Assembly: GCA_017642695.1 (NCBI GenBank)
Contig: JAEPQD010000001.1
Location: 699,301-763,300, forward strand
Direction: 5' to 3'
Origin: Parvibaculum sp.
Lineage (GTDB): Bacteria; Pseudomonadota; Alphaproteobacteria; Parvibaculales; Parvibaculaceae
Length of the DNA stretch: 64,000 nt
The notes under the pieces were generated by a model that saw only the letters and a list, made by a program, of their open reading frames with translations, did not search any database and was not told the DNA's origin. Of this stretch, positions 32,390 through 42,237 are shown piece by piece; the stretch's first letter is position 1; every line of letters begins with the position of its first letter. Position numbers and translations under genes: made by a program.

Positions 32390-33823
32390 ATGCACGAGCA
32401 GACAAGACGCGTATGGCGACGGGGAGGTCAGGCCGGCGGAGCGGTCACGGGGAGGCCGGCTATTACCCTGGTGCTTGCTTTTTTGGTTGCCCTTCTGTCG
32501 ATGGAGACTGGCGCGCTTGCGGCGGGCCGCAATCTCGATGTGCCGGTTGGCGGACAGCGCATCCTGAAACTCGGCCAGACCATAGATCGCATCGCTATCG
32601 CAGACCCGTCCATCATAGACGTGAAAGTCATCTCTTCCCGGGAACTTCGCGTGCTGGGTCAGCGGGATGGCACCACTGACCTGACAGTCTGGTTTACCGG
32701 TGACACCACGCTTTCCTATCATGTCGTTGTCGGCGCTGATCTGACCGGTCTTCGCGATGAACTCGCCCGCGATCCCATGCTGACCGATGTAAAGGCGGTC
32801 GAAACCGGCAGGGGAGTCGTGCTCAAGGGACAGGTCTACAGTCTCGAAGACCGCCAGAGAGCAAAGGAACTCGCGAGTTCCTATCTCGGCGAAAATGTCA
32901 GCGACATGCTCACAGTTGCGGATCGTCGTATGGTTGCCGTCGAGGTCCGCTTTGCAGCAGTTTCTACGAGTACGCTCAAGGCACTGGGCCTCAACTTTCA
33001 GAGCCTCGACAACAATATCCAGATCGCGGCGATTGGCCCCAACGCGGGTACAGGCTTCGGTTACAACGCGGGCAACTACGGGACAACCAATCCCGGCGGC
33101 GCATACACGGGCCTCGATCCCAACACGGACCTGCCGGTCGGGCAGGCCTTCAATCTCCTTATGGCTTGGCCGGGCAGCAATATTCTCGGCGTCATCAGCG
33201 CTCTCAGCAATGCAAACCTGGCGCAGCTTCTCGCGGAGCCTACGCTTCTGGTCAGAAGCGGCGAAGATGCGGAATTCCTGGCAGGCGGCGAAATTCCCAT
33301 TCCCGTACCGCAATCGGGAACCGGCAACGGGACAGTGACAATCGAGTACAAGAAATTCGGCGTTCAGCTCGCCGTCGCGGCGACAGTTCTCGACAACGAC
33401 CGGATCGTACTCAAGGTGAGTCCCGAAGTCAGCGAGCTCGATTTCGCCAATGCGCTGGTCGTTCAGGGTTTTCGTATACCTGCACTGCGGACGCGCTCGA
33501 CGCGCACGACGATCGAACTTGGTGATGGCCAGAGCTTCGTACTTGCCGGTCTCATGTATAGTTCCTCGGGTAACGTCGAAGATCGCGTACCCGGTATCGG
33601 CGACCTGCCGGTCATCGGCTCGTTCTTCAAACGCACACAGAACGCGCGCGAACGTCAGGAATTGATCATCGTTGCAACGCCCCGCCTCGTCTCTCCGATG
33701 GAAGCGGGAGAGGTACCCAAGCTGCCGGGCGAAGGCCAGGTGTACGATCCGAATCTGGGGCAGGTTCTACTGAACGCGGAAACGCTCGAAGACCATGTCG
33801 TCAAGCATGGATTGATGAGGTGA
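32390..33823 (+). CDS. cpaC: Tad pilus secretin CpaC
   Basis: 477 aa. A membrane or signal segment (~24-45) precedes the pilus N-domain (GGQRILKLGQTIDRIAIADP), a BON-like segment (~120-165), then the secretin domain with GGEIPIPVPQSG and the conserved VELGDGQSFVLAGL-type motif (here TIELGDGQSFVLAGLM) and VPGIGDLPVIGSFFK. It forms the outer-membrane ring for Flp pilus exit. The stop overlaps or abuts the cpaE start. Confidence 0.94.
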   Translation: MHEQTRRVWRRGGQAGGAVTGRPAITLVLAFLVALLSMETGALAAGRNLDVPVGGQRILKLGQTIDRIAIADPSIIDVKVISSRELRVLGQRDGTTDLTVWFTGDTTLSYHVVVGADLTGLRDELARDPMLTDVKAVETGRGVVLKGQVYSLEDRQRAKELASSYLGENVSDMLTVADRRMVAVEVRFAAVSTSTLKALGLNFQSLDNNIQIAAIGPNAGTGFGYNAGNYGTTNPGGAYTGLDPNTDLPVGQAFNLLMAWPGSNILGVISALSNANLAQLLAEPTLLVRSGEDAEFLAGGEIPIPVPQSGTGNGTVTIEYKKFGVQLAVAATVLDNDRIVLKVSPEVSELDFANALVVQGFRIPALRTRSTRTTIELGDGQSFVLAGLMYSSSGNVEDRVPGIGDLPVIGSFFKRTQNARERQELIIVATPRLVSPMEAGEVPKLPGEGQVYDPNLGQVLLNAETLEDHVVKHGLMR

Positions 33824-33828
33824 GTGCG

Positions 33829-35025
33829 ATGCACCGTGTTCTCCTCGTTTCCGGCAGCAAGGATCTGATCGCGCATGTAAAGCAGTCGCTTGAGGCGGAG
33901 GCAACGGTCATGTCCGTCGACCCTGCGATCGACAACATGATCGAAGTGGCGGCGCAGTTCCAACCGGACGGCGTTCTGGTCGACAGCGATGTGCGACTGG
34001 GCGCGCGGACAGCCTTCGAACGGTTGTCGACGATGCGCGACTGGTTTGAAGACCTGCCCATGATCGTCATCGGAAACGAGTCAGGTGCACAGCTCATCCT
34101 GACGGCCATGCGTGCGGGCGCCCAGGATTTCCTCGACCGGGATGCCGCCGCCGACGACATCAGAAAAGTCGTCTCGCGTCATATCTCTGCAGGCCGCGCC
34201 CGCTCCGTAACATCGTCGCACATTCTGACGGTGCTGAGCGTTGGGGCGGGGGAAGAGGACGGCGACTTTGCGCTCAACATGGCTGTATCCATTGCGTCCT
34301 CGCGTCCCCGCGAAGGCGTGCTCCTGGTTGACCTCGGCCTGCCGGCGAGCAACACCGCAATCTCGCTCGGTCTCGACCTTTCCTTCAGGGTCAAGGAAGC
34401 GGTGAAGGAGATGTCGCGACTTGATCGTGCGCTTCTCGACTCGGCGCTTGCCCGTTGTCCCAGGTCCGGTCTCTACGTTCTGCCTCTGGCGCTCTACGGA
34501 GATACCGATACCTGGTCTGTCAATGTTCATGACCTCCGGGCATTGCTTGAAATTTGCCAGTCGCTATACGACGTCGTCATCGTCTCGTGCGGACCGTTCT
34601 CGCGGCAGGAAGAACTCATCAATCTTCCACCGGACGATGCGCCGTTCTTTCTGCCTTGCAACCAGCGCTTTACTTCGATCAAGGGGGCGGCAGAAATGAT
34701 CCGCTTCGTCCGTCACGTCCGCTCCGGCAAGCAGGAACCTATCCTTGTCATCCATGAATTTGCGCCTGGAATGGCGCCGGACGCCGCTGGGATCAGAAGC
34801 GCGGTGGGCGCCGTCCGGGCCGTCGAGTTGCCGGTGCGCTGGAGCGAGCTCGCCGAAAGCGTAAATCGCGGAGAGCCTCTGGGTCTCGTTGCATCGACTC
34901 CATATGCGCAACATCTGACCCGTCATCTGCAGGCTCTTAACCTTCTCCCCTTGCCCGATAGTGGGGAAACAGCCGATCAACCGCTCAGGGCATGGGCCCG
35001 GAAACTGCTCGGAGTGCTGCCATGA
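33829..35025 (+). CDS. cpaE: CpaE/TadZ-like protein lacking its Walker A motif
   Basis: 398 aa. Residues ~1-120 are receiver-like (MHRVLLVSGSKDLIAHVKQS; LVDSDVRLGARTAFERL). The MinD/ParA-like domain follows, with LLVDLGLPASNTAISLGL as the Walker A' and VVIVSCGPF as the Walker B region. The KGGxGKT/S P-loop is missing: the site reads VGAGEEDGDFALNMA. CpaE/TadZ places the Tad machine at its site in the cell. The ATG at 33829 with GAGGTGAG upstream is preferred; a GTG at 33820 would overlap the cpaC stop by four bases. Confidence 0.88.
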   Translation: MHRVLLVSGSKDLIAHVKQSLEAEATVMSVDPAIDNMIEVAAQFQPDGVLVDSDVRLGARTAFERLSTMRDWFEDLPMIVIGNESGAQLILTAMRAGAQDFLDRDAAADDIRKVVSRHISAGRARSVTSSHILTVLSVGAGEEDGDFALNMAVSIASSRPREGVLLVDLGLPASNTAISLGLDLSFRVKEAVKEMSRLDRALLDSALARCPRSGLYVLPLALYGDTDTWSVNVHDLRALLEICQSLYDVVIVSCGPFSRQEELINLPPDDAPFFLPCNQRFTSIKGAAEMIRFVRHVRSGKQEPILVIHEFAPGMAPDAAGIRSAVGAVRAVELPVRWSELAESVNRGEPLGLVASTPYAQHLTRHLQALNLLPLPDSGETADQPLRAWARKLLGVLP

Positions 35026-36248
35026 AGTCGATGCAGCCCTATATGCTCGATGAGAAGCCGCCGGTTTCCGATATTGGCGTTTCGGACAGTTATCAGGAGA
35101 TCAAGTTTCGCGTCTTCGACCTGACGCTGGAATACCTTGACCAGCAAGGGGTCGAAGGCGAGGCAATGCCTGTTGCGGCGTTGCAGGACGAGATAGCGAG
35201 AGCGATAGCCGTCGTCCTGATGTCCCGCGGTATCGCGCTGAACATGCGCGAGCGTGCGCAACTGATCGAAGATGTGCAGAACGAGATTGTCGGCTTCGGT
35301 CCTCTCGAACCTCTGCTGAAAGATCCCTCGGTCGATGACGTGATTGTCAACGGCCCTGCCAACATCTTCGTCGAGCGGCATGGAGAGCTCGAGCCGGTCC
35401 AGACACGCTTTCGTGATACGACGCATCTCATGAATGTCATTCAGCGTATTGTAAGCCCCATCGGCCGCCGTGTTGACGAGGGAACGCCCTATGTCGACGG
35501 GCGGCTTCCTGATGGTTCTCGCGTCAATGTCATCATTCCGCCGGTCGCGCTTGACGGCCCCATTTTGTCGATCCGCAAGTTCAAGCACATTCCGCTCACG
35601 GGCGAAGATCTCGTGCGCAACAAGACGATGACCCAGGAAGTGCTGAAGTATCTTTCGGGCGCTGTCCGCGAAAAGCAGAACATGCTGATTTGTGGCGGCA
35701 CGGGATCGGGAAAGACAACCCTGCTGAACGTCATGAGCTCCTATATCGGTGCAAAGGAGCGTTTGGTAACGATCGAGGATGCCGCCGAGCTTCAGCTCCA
35801 GCAGTCTCACGTGGTTCGACTTGAGACGCGGCCGGCTTCACCCGATGGCGCCACGGATGTGACGGCCCGCGAACTCCTTCGAAATGCCCTGCGCATGCGA
35901 CCAGACAGAATCATACTCGGCGAGGTGCGCTCCAGTGAGGCAATCGAGATGTTGCAGGCCATGGGTACGGGCCATGACGGCTCGATGGCGACACTCCACG
36001 CGAATGCGCCGCGCGACGCTTTGGAGCGTCTGGAAATGCTGATCGGCCTGCATGGCTTTTCCGCGGATCTTCAGGCTGTGCGCCGGTTCATTGCGGGTGC
36101 TGTGGATGTTGTCGTGCACACGGCGCGGCTGTCCGACGGCAAGCGCAAGGTCGTTTCTGTCTGTGAGGTGGTGGGGATGGAAGGTCCGACCTACTCGCTG
36201 CGTGAAATATTCACCGACGGTGAGCTGGAAAAGAAACGGGTTTTATAG
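35022..36248 (+). CDS. cpaF: Tad pilus ATPase CpaF/TadA
   Basis: 408 aa secretion ATPase of the VirB11/GspE class. Motifs: [20 protein letters not shown], Walker [10 protein letters not shown], Asp box [11 protein letters not shown], Walker [12 protein letters not shown], His box [20 protein letters not shown]. It powers assembly and perhaps retraction of the Flp pilus. The ATG overlaps the cpaE stop (ATGA), showing tight coupling. Confidence 0.96.
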   Translation: MKSMQPYMLDEKPPVSDIGVSDSYQEIKFRVFDLTLEYLDQQGVEGEAMPVAALQDEIARAIAVVLMSRGIALNMRERAQLIEDVQNEIVGFGPLEPLLKDPSVDDVIVNGPANIFVERHGELEPVQTRFRDTTHLMNVIQRIVSPIGRRVDEGTPYVDGRLPDGSRVNVIIPPVALDGPILSIRKFKHIPLTGEDLVRNKTMTQEVLKYLSGAVREKQNMLICGGTGSGKTTLLNVMSSYIGAKERLVTIEDAAELQLQQSHVVRLETRPASPDGATDVTARELLRNALRMRPDRIILGEVRSSEAIEMLQAMGTGHDGSMATLHANAPRDALERLEMLIGLHGFSADLQAVRRFIAGAVDVVVHTARLSDGKRKVVSVCEVVGMEGPTYSLREIFTDGELEKKRVL

Positions 36249-36265
36249 CAGCGGGATACCGCAAG

Positions 36266-37192
36266 ATGCAGGTGCTGATTGCAGTTTTGGCCGTTCTGTG
36301 TCTCGCCGCTGGGGGGTACGCGCTGTTTCTCCTTGCGCGTCTGCGGCGTGACCGCGAGGTGGTAACGCGTCTCGATCGGTTGATCAATCGGTCTCCAGCG
36401 TCTAGCAAGGCGGAATCTTTTCTCCGTGTCTGGCCGGACTCGACCCGTCTTCTTCCTGCCATTGTTCAGAACAAGCTCTATCAGGCGGGCATTGAATTTT
36501 CCGCCGACAGATTGACAGCGCTTCTGTTTTTTACGCTCTGCTTGTGGGTAGCCTTGTCGATACTGTTCGGATTGATCGCCGCAACGATTGTTCTGCTCAG
36601 CGTCGTTCTTGTCTCGGCGGCGGTTGTCGATTACAGGGCGCGCCAGAGAATGAACGCATTGTCCGACGCAATGCTCGGCTACTTCGATCGCGTCCGCCAA
36701 CTTCTCGTCGTTGGAAACAGTCTGTCGGTGGCGCTCGCGCGCGCGACGCAGTCTTCACCGCCTATCGTTGTGGAGTTCTTCCAGCCCACGATTCGGCGTA
36801 TAGCAAACGGTGCCGGTGTGGCCGAAAGCGTCAATCAACTTGCGCGCGAACTTGACCTTTATGAGCTGCGGTTGTTCGGAGCGGCAATCGAAACGAACCT
36901 TCGTTTTGGTGGTTCGTTGACGGCAATCTTGTCCAGTCTTATCGAAAATATCCGCCGCCGCGCGTCGGTCATGCGGGAGGTGCGCGTCAGCACATCCCAG
37001 ATTCGTGCCAGTGCCTGGGTTCTGGGCCTTTTGCCGATGGTTGTTGCGTCGGCTGTCGTGGTGCAAAGCCCCGAATACATGCGCTGGTTCATCGAGGAGC
37101 CGATCGGCAGGCAGCTTCTGATCTACTGCGGCATCTCGCAGGTTCTGGGTGCGTTCATGATGCGAAGCGTAGTGCGTACGGCATCATACTAG
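36266..37192 (+). CDS. tadB: Tad inner-membrane platform protein TadB
   Basis: 308 aa GspF-type protein with an N-terminal helix (MQVLIAVLAVLCLAAGGYAL), two central helices and a C-terminal pair. The T2SSF domain begins MLGYFDRVRQLLVVGNSLSV and contains LFGAAIETNLRFGGSLTAIL. It forms the inner-membrane base with TadC. It lies 17 bases after cpaF. Confidence 0.92.
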   Translation: MQVLIAVLAVLCLAAGGYALFLLARLRRDREVVTRLDRLINRSPASSKAESFLRVWPDSTRLLPAIVQNKLYQAGIEFSADRLTALLFFTLCLWVALSILFGLIAATIVLLSVVLVSAAVVDYRARQRMNALSDAMLGYFDRVRQLLVVGNSLSVALARATQSSPPIVVEFFQPTIRRIANGAGVAESVNQLARELDLYELRLFGAAIETNLRFGGSLTAILSSLIENIRRRASVMREVRVSTSQIRASAWVLGLLPMVVASAVVVQSPEYMRWFIEEPIGRQLLIYCGISQVLGAFMMRSVVRTASY

Positions 37193-37214
37193 TTTTTGAG
37201 AGAGAAGCGGGAGC

Positions 37215-38159
37215 ATGCTGGATGGATTGACATGGATGATAGCGGTGGCTGCCCTGGCGGCCGGCAGCTTCGTGTTCATCATGTCCTTCTCGCTCATCGC
37301 GAGGCGGCACGAAGTGGCGGTGCGTCTTTTCCATCTCTTTATGCCCGAGCGCGAACACGGAACTCTTGTGGCCATGACGCTTCGGTTCCTCGAGTACGCC
37401 GGCCGGCGTATCGAGGGCTCGCGGATCAATCGCGAGTTGCGGTCGCTTGTCCAGAAGGCCGGCCTCTTCCAGCCTTCGGCCGTCTACATTTTCGTTGCCT
37501 TGCGCTATCTCGTTGCGGTTGTTGTGGCCCTTCTTATCCTGATCTTCCGGTATGGCGCGGACGGGATAACGCCGGTCGATTTTTTCCTCGCACTTCTCTT
37601 CGGTTACCTCTTTTACCGCTATGCGCTTATTGGACTGAAGGTCTATGGAGATCGGCGGGCCAACGTCATTCGTGGAGAATTGCCCCCCGTACTCGATATC
37701 ATGCTGATGGCGCTCGATGCGGGAGTCAGCATTGATCAGTGCATGCGCTATGTCGCGAACATCACCGGCAACACGGCACCGGTTACCAGCGAATGCCTTC
37801 GCCGCCACATAGCGGATATCGACGCCGGCATGCCTTATGATGCAGCACTGGATCGTCTTGGGCAGCGTCTCGGCGTCGATGAAGCTCAAGATCTCGCGGC
37901 AACGATCAAGCAGGCATTGTTTCAGGGCGGCGAGCTCGGAACCACGCTCCGCCGTTTTTCCGCGGATTTGACTGACAAACGCCTGGCGACTGCGCGTGAG
38001 CAGGTTGGCCGCAAAGCACCGCAGCTTACAATGGTCATGATCATCTTCTTCATGCCCGTGCTTCTGATCGTGCTGGCGGGCCCCGCGGTGGTGAACCTGA
38101 AGGGAGCGCTGAGGACAGCCGGTCAGGAACTGGCGACAAAGGGGGACATCGTCAAATGA
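37215..38159 (+). CDS. tadC: Tad inner-membrane platform protein TadC
   Basis: 314 aa GspF-type protein: N-terminal helix, then helices around YLVAVVVALLILIF, and the T2SSF domain LPPVLDIMLMALDAGVSIDQ / AATIKQALFQGGELGTTLRR. It ends in a membrane helix (MVMIIFFMPVLLIVLAGPAV). Overlaps the next gene by four bases (ATGA). Confidence 0.92.
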   Translation: MLDGLTWMIAVAALAAGSFVFIMSFSLIARRHEVAVRLFHLFMPEREHGTLVAMTLRFLEYAGRRIEGSRINRELRSLVQKAGLFQPSAVYIFVALRYLVAVVVALLILIFRYGADGITPVDFFLALLFGYLFYRYALIGLKVYGDRRANVIRGELPPVLDIMLMALDAGVSIDQCMRYVANITGNTAPVTSECLRRHIADIDAGMPYDAALDRLGQRLGVDEAQDLAATIKQALFQGGELGTTLRRFSADLTDKRLATAREQVGRKAPQLTMVMIIFFMPVLLIVLAGPAVVNLKGALRTAGQELATKGDIVK

Positions 38160-38869
38160 AGACCATCATCACGATTTCTCTCTGCCTGGCGATTGCCGGG
38201 TGTGCTGATTCCGGTTTCGATTTCGATCCTGTGTCGACCGTTATTCCGCGGTCGAGTGAGGTGAAGTCTCTCGACGATGCGTCAACCTCAAAGCTTTACC
38301 TGAGCGTTGTGAATGGGCTGCTTGAGCAAGGGCGCTATCACGCCGCCCTGGCGTACCTAGATCAATATGCGGTGCAGGAGAAGAAGACGCCTTATTTCAC
38401 GGAGCTCTATGGCGAAGCGCTTCTCGGCACCGAACAATACAACAAGGCGGCCGAAGCCTTTGCTGAACTCGAAGACACAGAACGCGAATCTGAGGGCTTC
38501 AGCGGGCTTGGTCGAGTGAGCGCCTCGAGCGGAGACTGGGCGGGTGCCGTGGTCTATTTCAAGCGGGCTGTTGCCTCGCGGCCGTCCAGCGCCGAATATC
38601 TGAACAATCTCGGTTATGCGCAGCTCTGTGCCGGCGGAGCGGTCAGGGAAGCGGAGTTCAACCTGCGCCAGGCGCAGGAACTCGACCCCTCATCGGCTTC
38701 CATCCGTAACAATCTGGTGATCGCCCTGCTCCTGTCCGGCAAGGACAACGAGGCGCGCCGGCTTCTCTCCGGTATTCCGACGGCGCGGGAACGTGCCGAG
38801 GTCCAGAAATTCGCCGCCGATTGGCTCAAACAGCGGCCCGAGGCGGGCACCGCCAAGGAGGAGATGTGA
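38156..38869 (+). CDS. tadD: TadD, TPR lipoprotein of the Tad system
   Basis: 237 aa. Lipobox IAGC (Cys16). The mature part carries about four tetratricopeptide repeats (KLYLSVVNGLLEQGRYHAAL; YGEALLGTEQYNKAAEAF; NNLGYAQLCAGGAVREAE). TadD acts as the pilotin-like helper of the secretin. It overlaps tadC by four bases. Confidence 0.9.
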   Translation: MKTIITISLCLAIAGCADSGFDFDPVSTVIPRSSEVKSLDDASTSKLYLSVVNGLLEQGRYHAALAYLDQYAVQEKKTPYFTELYGEALLGTEQYNKAAEAFAELEDTERESEGFSGLGRVSASSGDWAGAVVYFKRAVASRPSSAEYLNNLGYAQLCAGGAVREAEFNLRQAQELDPSSASIRNNLVIALLLSGKDNEARRLLSGIPTARERAEVQKFAADWLKQRPEAGTAKEEM

Positions 38870-39129
38870 TGAAAACCCATGTTGCGTGCCGGCGCTCAGG
38901 CGCCGCGCTGATGCTTCTGCTGATGGGGCTCGTGGCTGGCTGTGCCCAGTCGAACGAGCCGTCTCCGGCCCCCGTCGGTGAGTCGCGAGCGAAACAGGTA
39001 CTGGATGCGCAATATGCGGCGAAAGGTGGTCCGAAGCCGATGCAGGCATCGGAAGCGGACCGAATCCACGAGAACTATCTCGATAATATTGGGGAGCCGC
39101 TGGAAAGCGAAAGTGCGACCAGTGAGTAG
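38869..39129 (+). CDS. Small lipoprotein of the tad operon, unrecognised
   Basis: 86 aa. Signal peptide with lipobox VAGC, then a short polar mature part (AKQVLDAQYAAKGGPKPMQA; HENYLDNIGEPLES). The ATG shares one base with the tadD stop (TGATG) and has GGAGGAG upstream, so it belongs to the operon. No family was recognised. It could be a periplasmic accessory of the secretin. Confidence 0.75.
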   Translation: MKTHVACRRSGAALMLLLMGLVAGCAQSNEPSPAPVGESRAKQVLDAQYAAKGGPKPMQASEADRIHENYLDNIGEPLESESATSE

Positions 39130-39372
39130 AGCAGTACATGACTTCGTATGAGTGTGCTAAAAAACTATGGTTTCGCAAATAAAGGGAGAAAGTAAACCGG
39201 ACGAACTTTGTGGTTTTAAATTAATTTAGGAGATTCTGGATAACATCATTACTGAAACAATTGCGATTCCATGGCGCAATATGGTGAAATTGTAACTGTG
39301 CAGAGTGAGATGTGGGGCAGGGGAGGCCTGATCTGTAAGCGCCGGAAACGGCATGAAACGTTGGAGGGTTCG

Positions 39373-39582
39373 ATGTCTGGAAGTGTGAAAAAGGCGTTCT
39401 TGCGCCGTTTCGTGGAGGATGAAAGCGGAATTTCCGCTGTGGAATACGGACTGCTCGCCGCAGGTATCGCGGTCGGTCTGTGGGCACTTGTCGGCGGGGA
39501 TGGCGGAATCGGTCCGAGTCTTCAGAGCGTGTTTGGCTCTGTGAAGGATGATCTTGCCACCGCGGTTCCGGCTGACGGCTGA
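39373..39582 (+). CDS. flp: Flp-type pilin
   Basis: 69 aa. A basic leader (MSGSVKKAFLRRFVEDESG) ends in Gly, then ISAVEYGLLAAGIAVGLWAL: the Glu-Tyr pair at +5/+6 and the hydrophobic core are the Flp pilin signature, processed by a CpaA/TadV peptidase. It is the major pilus subunit. GGAGGG precedes the ATG. It lies 243 AT-richer bases after the lipoprotein, so it probably has its own strong promoter, as expected for a pilin placed late in the cluster. Confidence 0.92.
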   Translation: MSGSVKKAFLRRFVEDESGISAVEYGLLAAGIAVGLWALVGGDGGIGPSLQSVFGSVKDDLATAVPADG

Positions 39583-39595
39583 TCGGGTCATCCAC

Positions 39596-40084
39596 ATGTT
39601 TTTCCGCTTGCGTATCGAGCGCGACGTGTCGCGCGGCACCTTCCCCACAGGGAAGGTGCCAGCGCGGCGCCGGTTGATCGGCGATGAGCGGGGATCTGTG
39701 GCGATCGAGTTTGCCTTCATCGCCGCTGTTTTTCTTACGATCCTTTTCGGGATCATGTCCTACGGGTTCCAGTTTGCGACGCGCATTGCGCTCTCCTACG
39801 CCGTGACGGAAGGCGGCCGGGCCGCTGTAGCTGGTCTGGATGAAGCCGAACGCGAAACCTTTGCGACCGCTGCGATGACGCGCGCCCTGGACGCTTACTC
39901 GCCACTGGTCGACCCGGCTCTCGCCCAGATGACCTTTGCCCAGGGCACTTCGGCGGCCGGCGATACGCTGGAAATTGGTATCGACTATACCGATGCGCGC
40001 TTTTCGTTCCTGCCCTTCGTCCCGACACCGGAGGAGACGATCCGAGTGGAGACGACCTTCGTTGTAGCCGATCCGTCGGGATAG
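39596..40084 (+). CDS. tadE: TadE-like minor pilin
   Basis: 162 aa. The pseudopilin-type start RRRLIGDERGSVAIEFAFIA is followed by a helix and AVTEGGRAAVAGLDEAER. TadE proteins are processed like the pilin and sit at the pilus base or tip. It starts 13 bases after the flp stop and may be translated from the same message. A longer frame from 39548 would overlap flp. Confidence 0.85.
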   Translation: MFFRLRIERDVSRGTFPTGKVPARRRLIGDERGSVAIEFAFIAAVFLTILFGIMSYGFQFATRIALSYAVTEGGRAAVAGLDEAERETFATAAMTRALDAYSPLVDPALAQMTFAQGTSAAGDTLEIGIDYTDARFSFLPFVPTPEETIRVETTFVVADPSG

Positions 40085-40091
40085 GTACCGT

Positions 40092-42230
40092 ATGGCCGTG
40101 CAGGACGAGCACGAACCCGATGGCCCCGGATCGGGGCATGAGGGATTGCTCTCGGCGTTTGCTTCGCAAACGCTTTCCCTTTTTCTTGCTGAAACCGAAG
40201 AGCAGGCCCATGCCGCGCTCGAGGCGATATCGCGTCGTCTGGCGGAACAGATCTCAGGGCGGGTTGCAATTTGCGAACTCGGCCTGTCGCCGAACGGACA
40301 GGCGCTCATGCTGTGGCAGTCGACCGAAGGTGGTCTGTCGGTCGACGAAGACAACCTCTTCGCGAACTGGTTCAGGCGGGCATCTCGCATAGGGGGTGAA
40401 CTCACAAACGCGTCACGCGGAAGTTGGGATGGACTTCTTTCCGCGGACACACTGAGTGGGGAAACGGGCCTGCGCATGGCCGTCATGCTGCAATCCGGTC
40501 TCGCCACCGCCGAAATCGTCGCTCAGGCATATGGCATCGCCGACGCCGCAGCTGCCGCAATGGTGCGCATCCGCAAGAAGAAGGCATCGAACCTGGAGCG
40601 CCGCCGGTTCGACGCGATATATGAATCAACGAGAGCATGGCTTGAACTTGGGGCCGACATCGTTTGGGAAGCGTCGGCGGAAGGTGTACTCCGTTGCCGC
40701 CGGATCATGAACCGCCGGGGCGACGCAGGCCGCGTGGTCGACGGTATGGATCTCAAGTCTCTTCAGGTCGGCGAAGGCGGCCGGAGTCTGTTCGACTATC
40801 TGGAACAGGAAGGAAGTGTGCGTCACCTGAGGGCTCGTCTGCCGCGGGACGCCTCCGTAAATCTACCTGCAAATGAGACGGTGTATGTTTCGGCGATGCG
40901 GCGCCCGGCGCCAGCCTCGGATGAAGCGCCTTATGTCGGCACGTTCACCTTGATCTGTGAGCAGGGACCCTCAAGTCATACGCGCGAAACGGCGGCGATG
41001 ATGGTGCAGGTGCGCGGTGCGCGATTACGCGAAGAGCAGCAGCGTCGCGAGGCGGAAGCGATGCTGCAGGGCTTGCGTCTGTTGCTGGGTCAGGATTCCT
41101 CGCGTGACAAGATGACGAAACTTGTCTCTCTCATTCTTGAATGCATTGGCGGCAGCGACGCGCGTGTCGCGCAGCGCGGGCTGGACGGCCAACCTCGCCT
41201 GCTTGTGCCGGAGCAGAGAATACTCGGCGCCGATGCCGATGCGGCTCTCGATCTTATCGCCGAGAACGCACCGGGGGGGCTTGCAAGCATCTACGATGCA
41301 AGTGCCGACGAAGGACAAAGCATCGCCCGCACCTTTGGGCTCGACGGTGGCCACGTAGCGGTCTTGTCCCTGCCGCTGCGAGGTGACACGGCGTACCTCA
41401 TCTGCACGACGCAGAGGAACGAAGGGTTTGCTGCCGCCGACATCGATTTCGCCGATCGGTTTACGCTGCTCCTGAGGCAGGCGTTGTTCCTCAGGGAAGA
41501 GCAATCGCAAATGGCGCAGACCGCCAAGATGGCGGCGCTCGGACAAATGTCCGCAAGCATAGCGCACGAGCTTCGGCAGCCGCTGAACACGATATCGCTT
41601 GCTGTGCAGAACCTGGAATATCTGCTCGAGGCACCAGAGGTAGATGCCGCAGCGGTTGCATCGAAGATCGCGCGTGTCCTGGCCCAGGTCGAGCGTGCGA
41701 GCGATGTTATAGATCGCATGCGCCGCTTCGGTCGCAAGAGCGTCGGTGAGAACGCGGTGCTGCCTTTGCGAAACGCCATCGAGAACGTCGAAGCCATAAT
41801 GCATCATGTTCTACTGCGGGCGGGCGTGCGTCTCGAAGTCGAGATCCCGGCTGATCTGACCACTTACGCCGATCAGCTGCAGTTGGAGCAGGTCGTGAGC
41901 AACCTCATTCAGAATGCCGTCGATGCCATATCGGGCATCGGCGCCAAAAGCGACCGTGACGAAGGGTTGATCCGGATTGTCGCCACGCGTTCTGATGAAG
42001 AAGAAGGAATGATCCAGTTGCGCATCGAGGACAGCGGTCCGGGATTTCGGCCGGAAATTCTGGAGCGCGTTCTGGAACCCTTCTTTACCACCAAATCGGC
42101 GGATCACGGTACGGGCCTCGGCCTGGCGATTTGCGAGACGATCGTCCGGGAAAGCGGGGGTCGGCTCGAAATCGGCAACCACGACGGCGGCGGCTATGTC
42201 GCAATAGTCCTGCCGCACGACGCCGGTTGA
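40092..42230 (+). CDS. Soluble sensor histidine kinase linked to the tad region
   Basis: 712 aa with no membrane segment. The N-terminal ~450 residues contain two GAF-like stretches (for example residues ~330-460). Then comes the HisKA helix with MSASIAHELRQPLNTISLAV (phospho-His492) and a complete ATPase domain: N-box NLIQNAVDAISG, DSGPGF and GTGLGLAICETI. It is an active cytoplasmic kinase. It starts 7 bases after tadE and faces an OmpR-type regulator 7 bases from its end, so the pair is the likely local two-component system. Confidence 0.9.
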   Translation: MAVQDEHEPDGPGSGHEGLLSAFASQTLSLFLAETEEQAHAALEAISRRLAEQISGRVAICELGLSPNGQALMLWQSTEGGLSVDEDNLFANWFRRASRIGGELTNASRGSWDGLLSADTLSGETGLRMAVMLQSGLATAEIVAQAYGIADAAAAAMVRIRKKKASNLERRRFDAIYESTRAWLELGADIVWEASAEGVLRCRRIMNRRGDAGRVVDGMDLKSLQVGEGGRSLFDYLEQEGSVRHLRARLPRDASVNLPANETVYVSAMRRPAPASDEAPYVGTFTLICEQGPSSHTRETAAMMVQVRGARLREEQQRREAEAMLQGLRLLLGQDSSRDKMTKLVSLILECIGGSDARVAQRGLDGQPRLLVPEQRILGADADAALDLIAENAPGGLASIYDASADEGQSIARTFGLDGGHVAVLSLPLRGDTAYLICTTQRNEGFAAADIDFADRFTLLLRQALFLREEQSQMAQTAKMAALGQMSASIAHELRQPLNTISLAVQNLEYLLEAPEVDAAAVASKIARVLAQVERASDVIDRMRRFGRKSVGENAVLPLRNAIENVEAIMHHVLLRAGVRLEVEIPADLTTYADQLQLEQVVSNLIQNAVDAISGIGAKSDRDEGLIRIVATRSDEEEGMIQLRIEDSGPGFRPEILERVLEPFFTTKSADHGTGLGLAICETIVRESGGRLEIGNHDGGGYVAIVLPHDAG

Positions 42231-42237
42231 GGATCGT

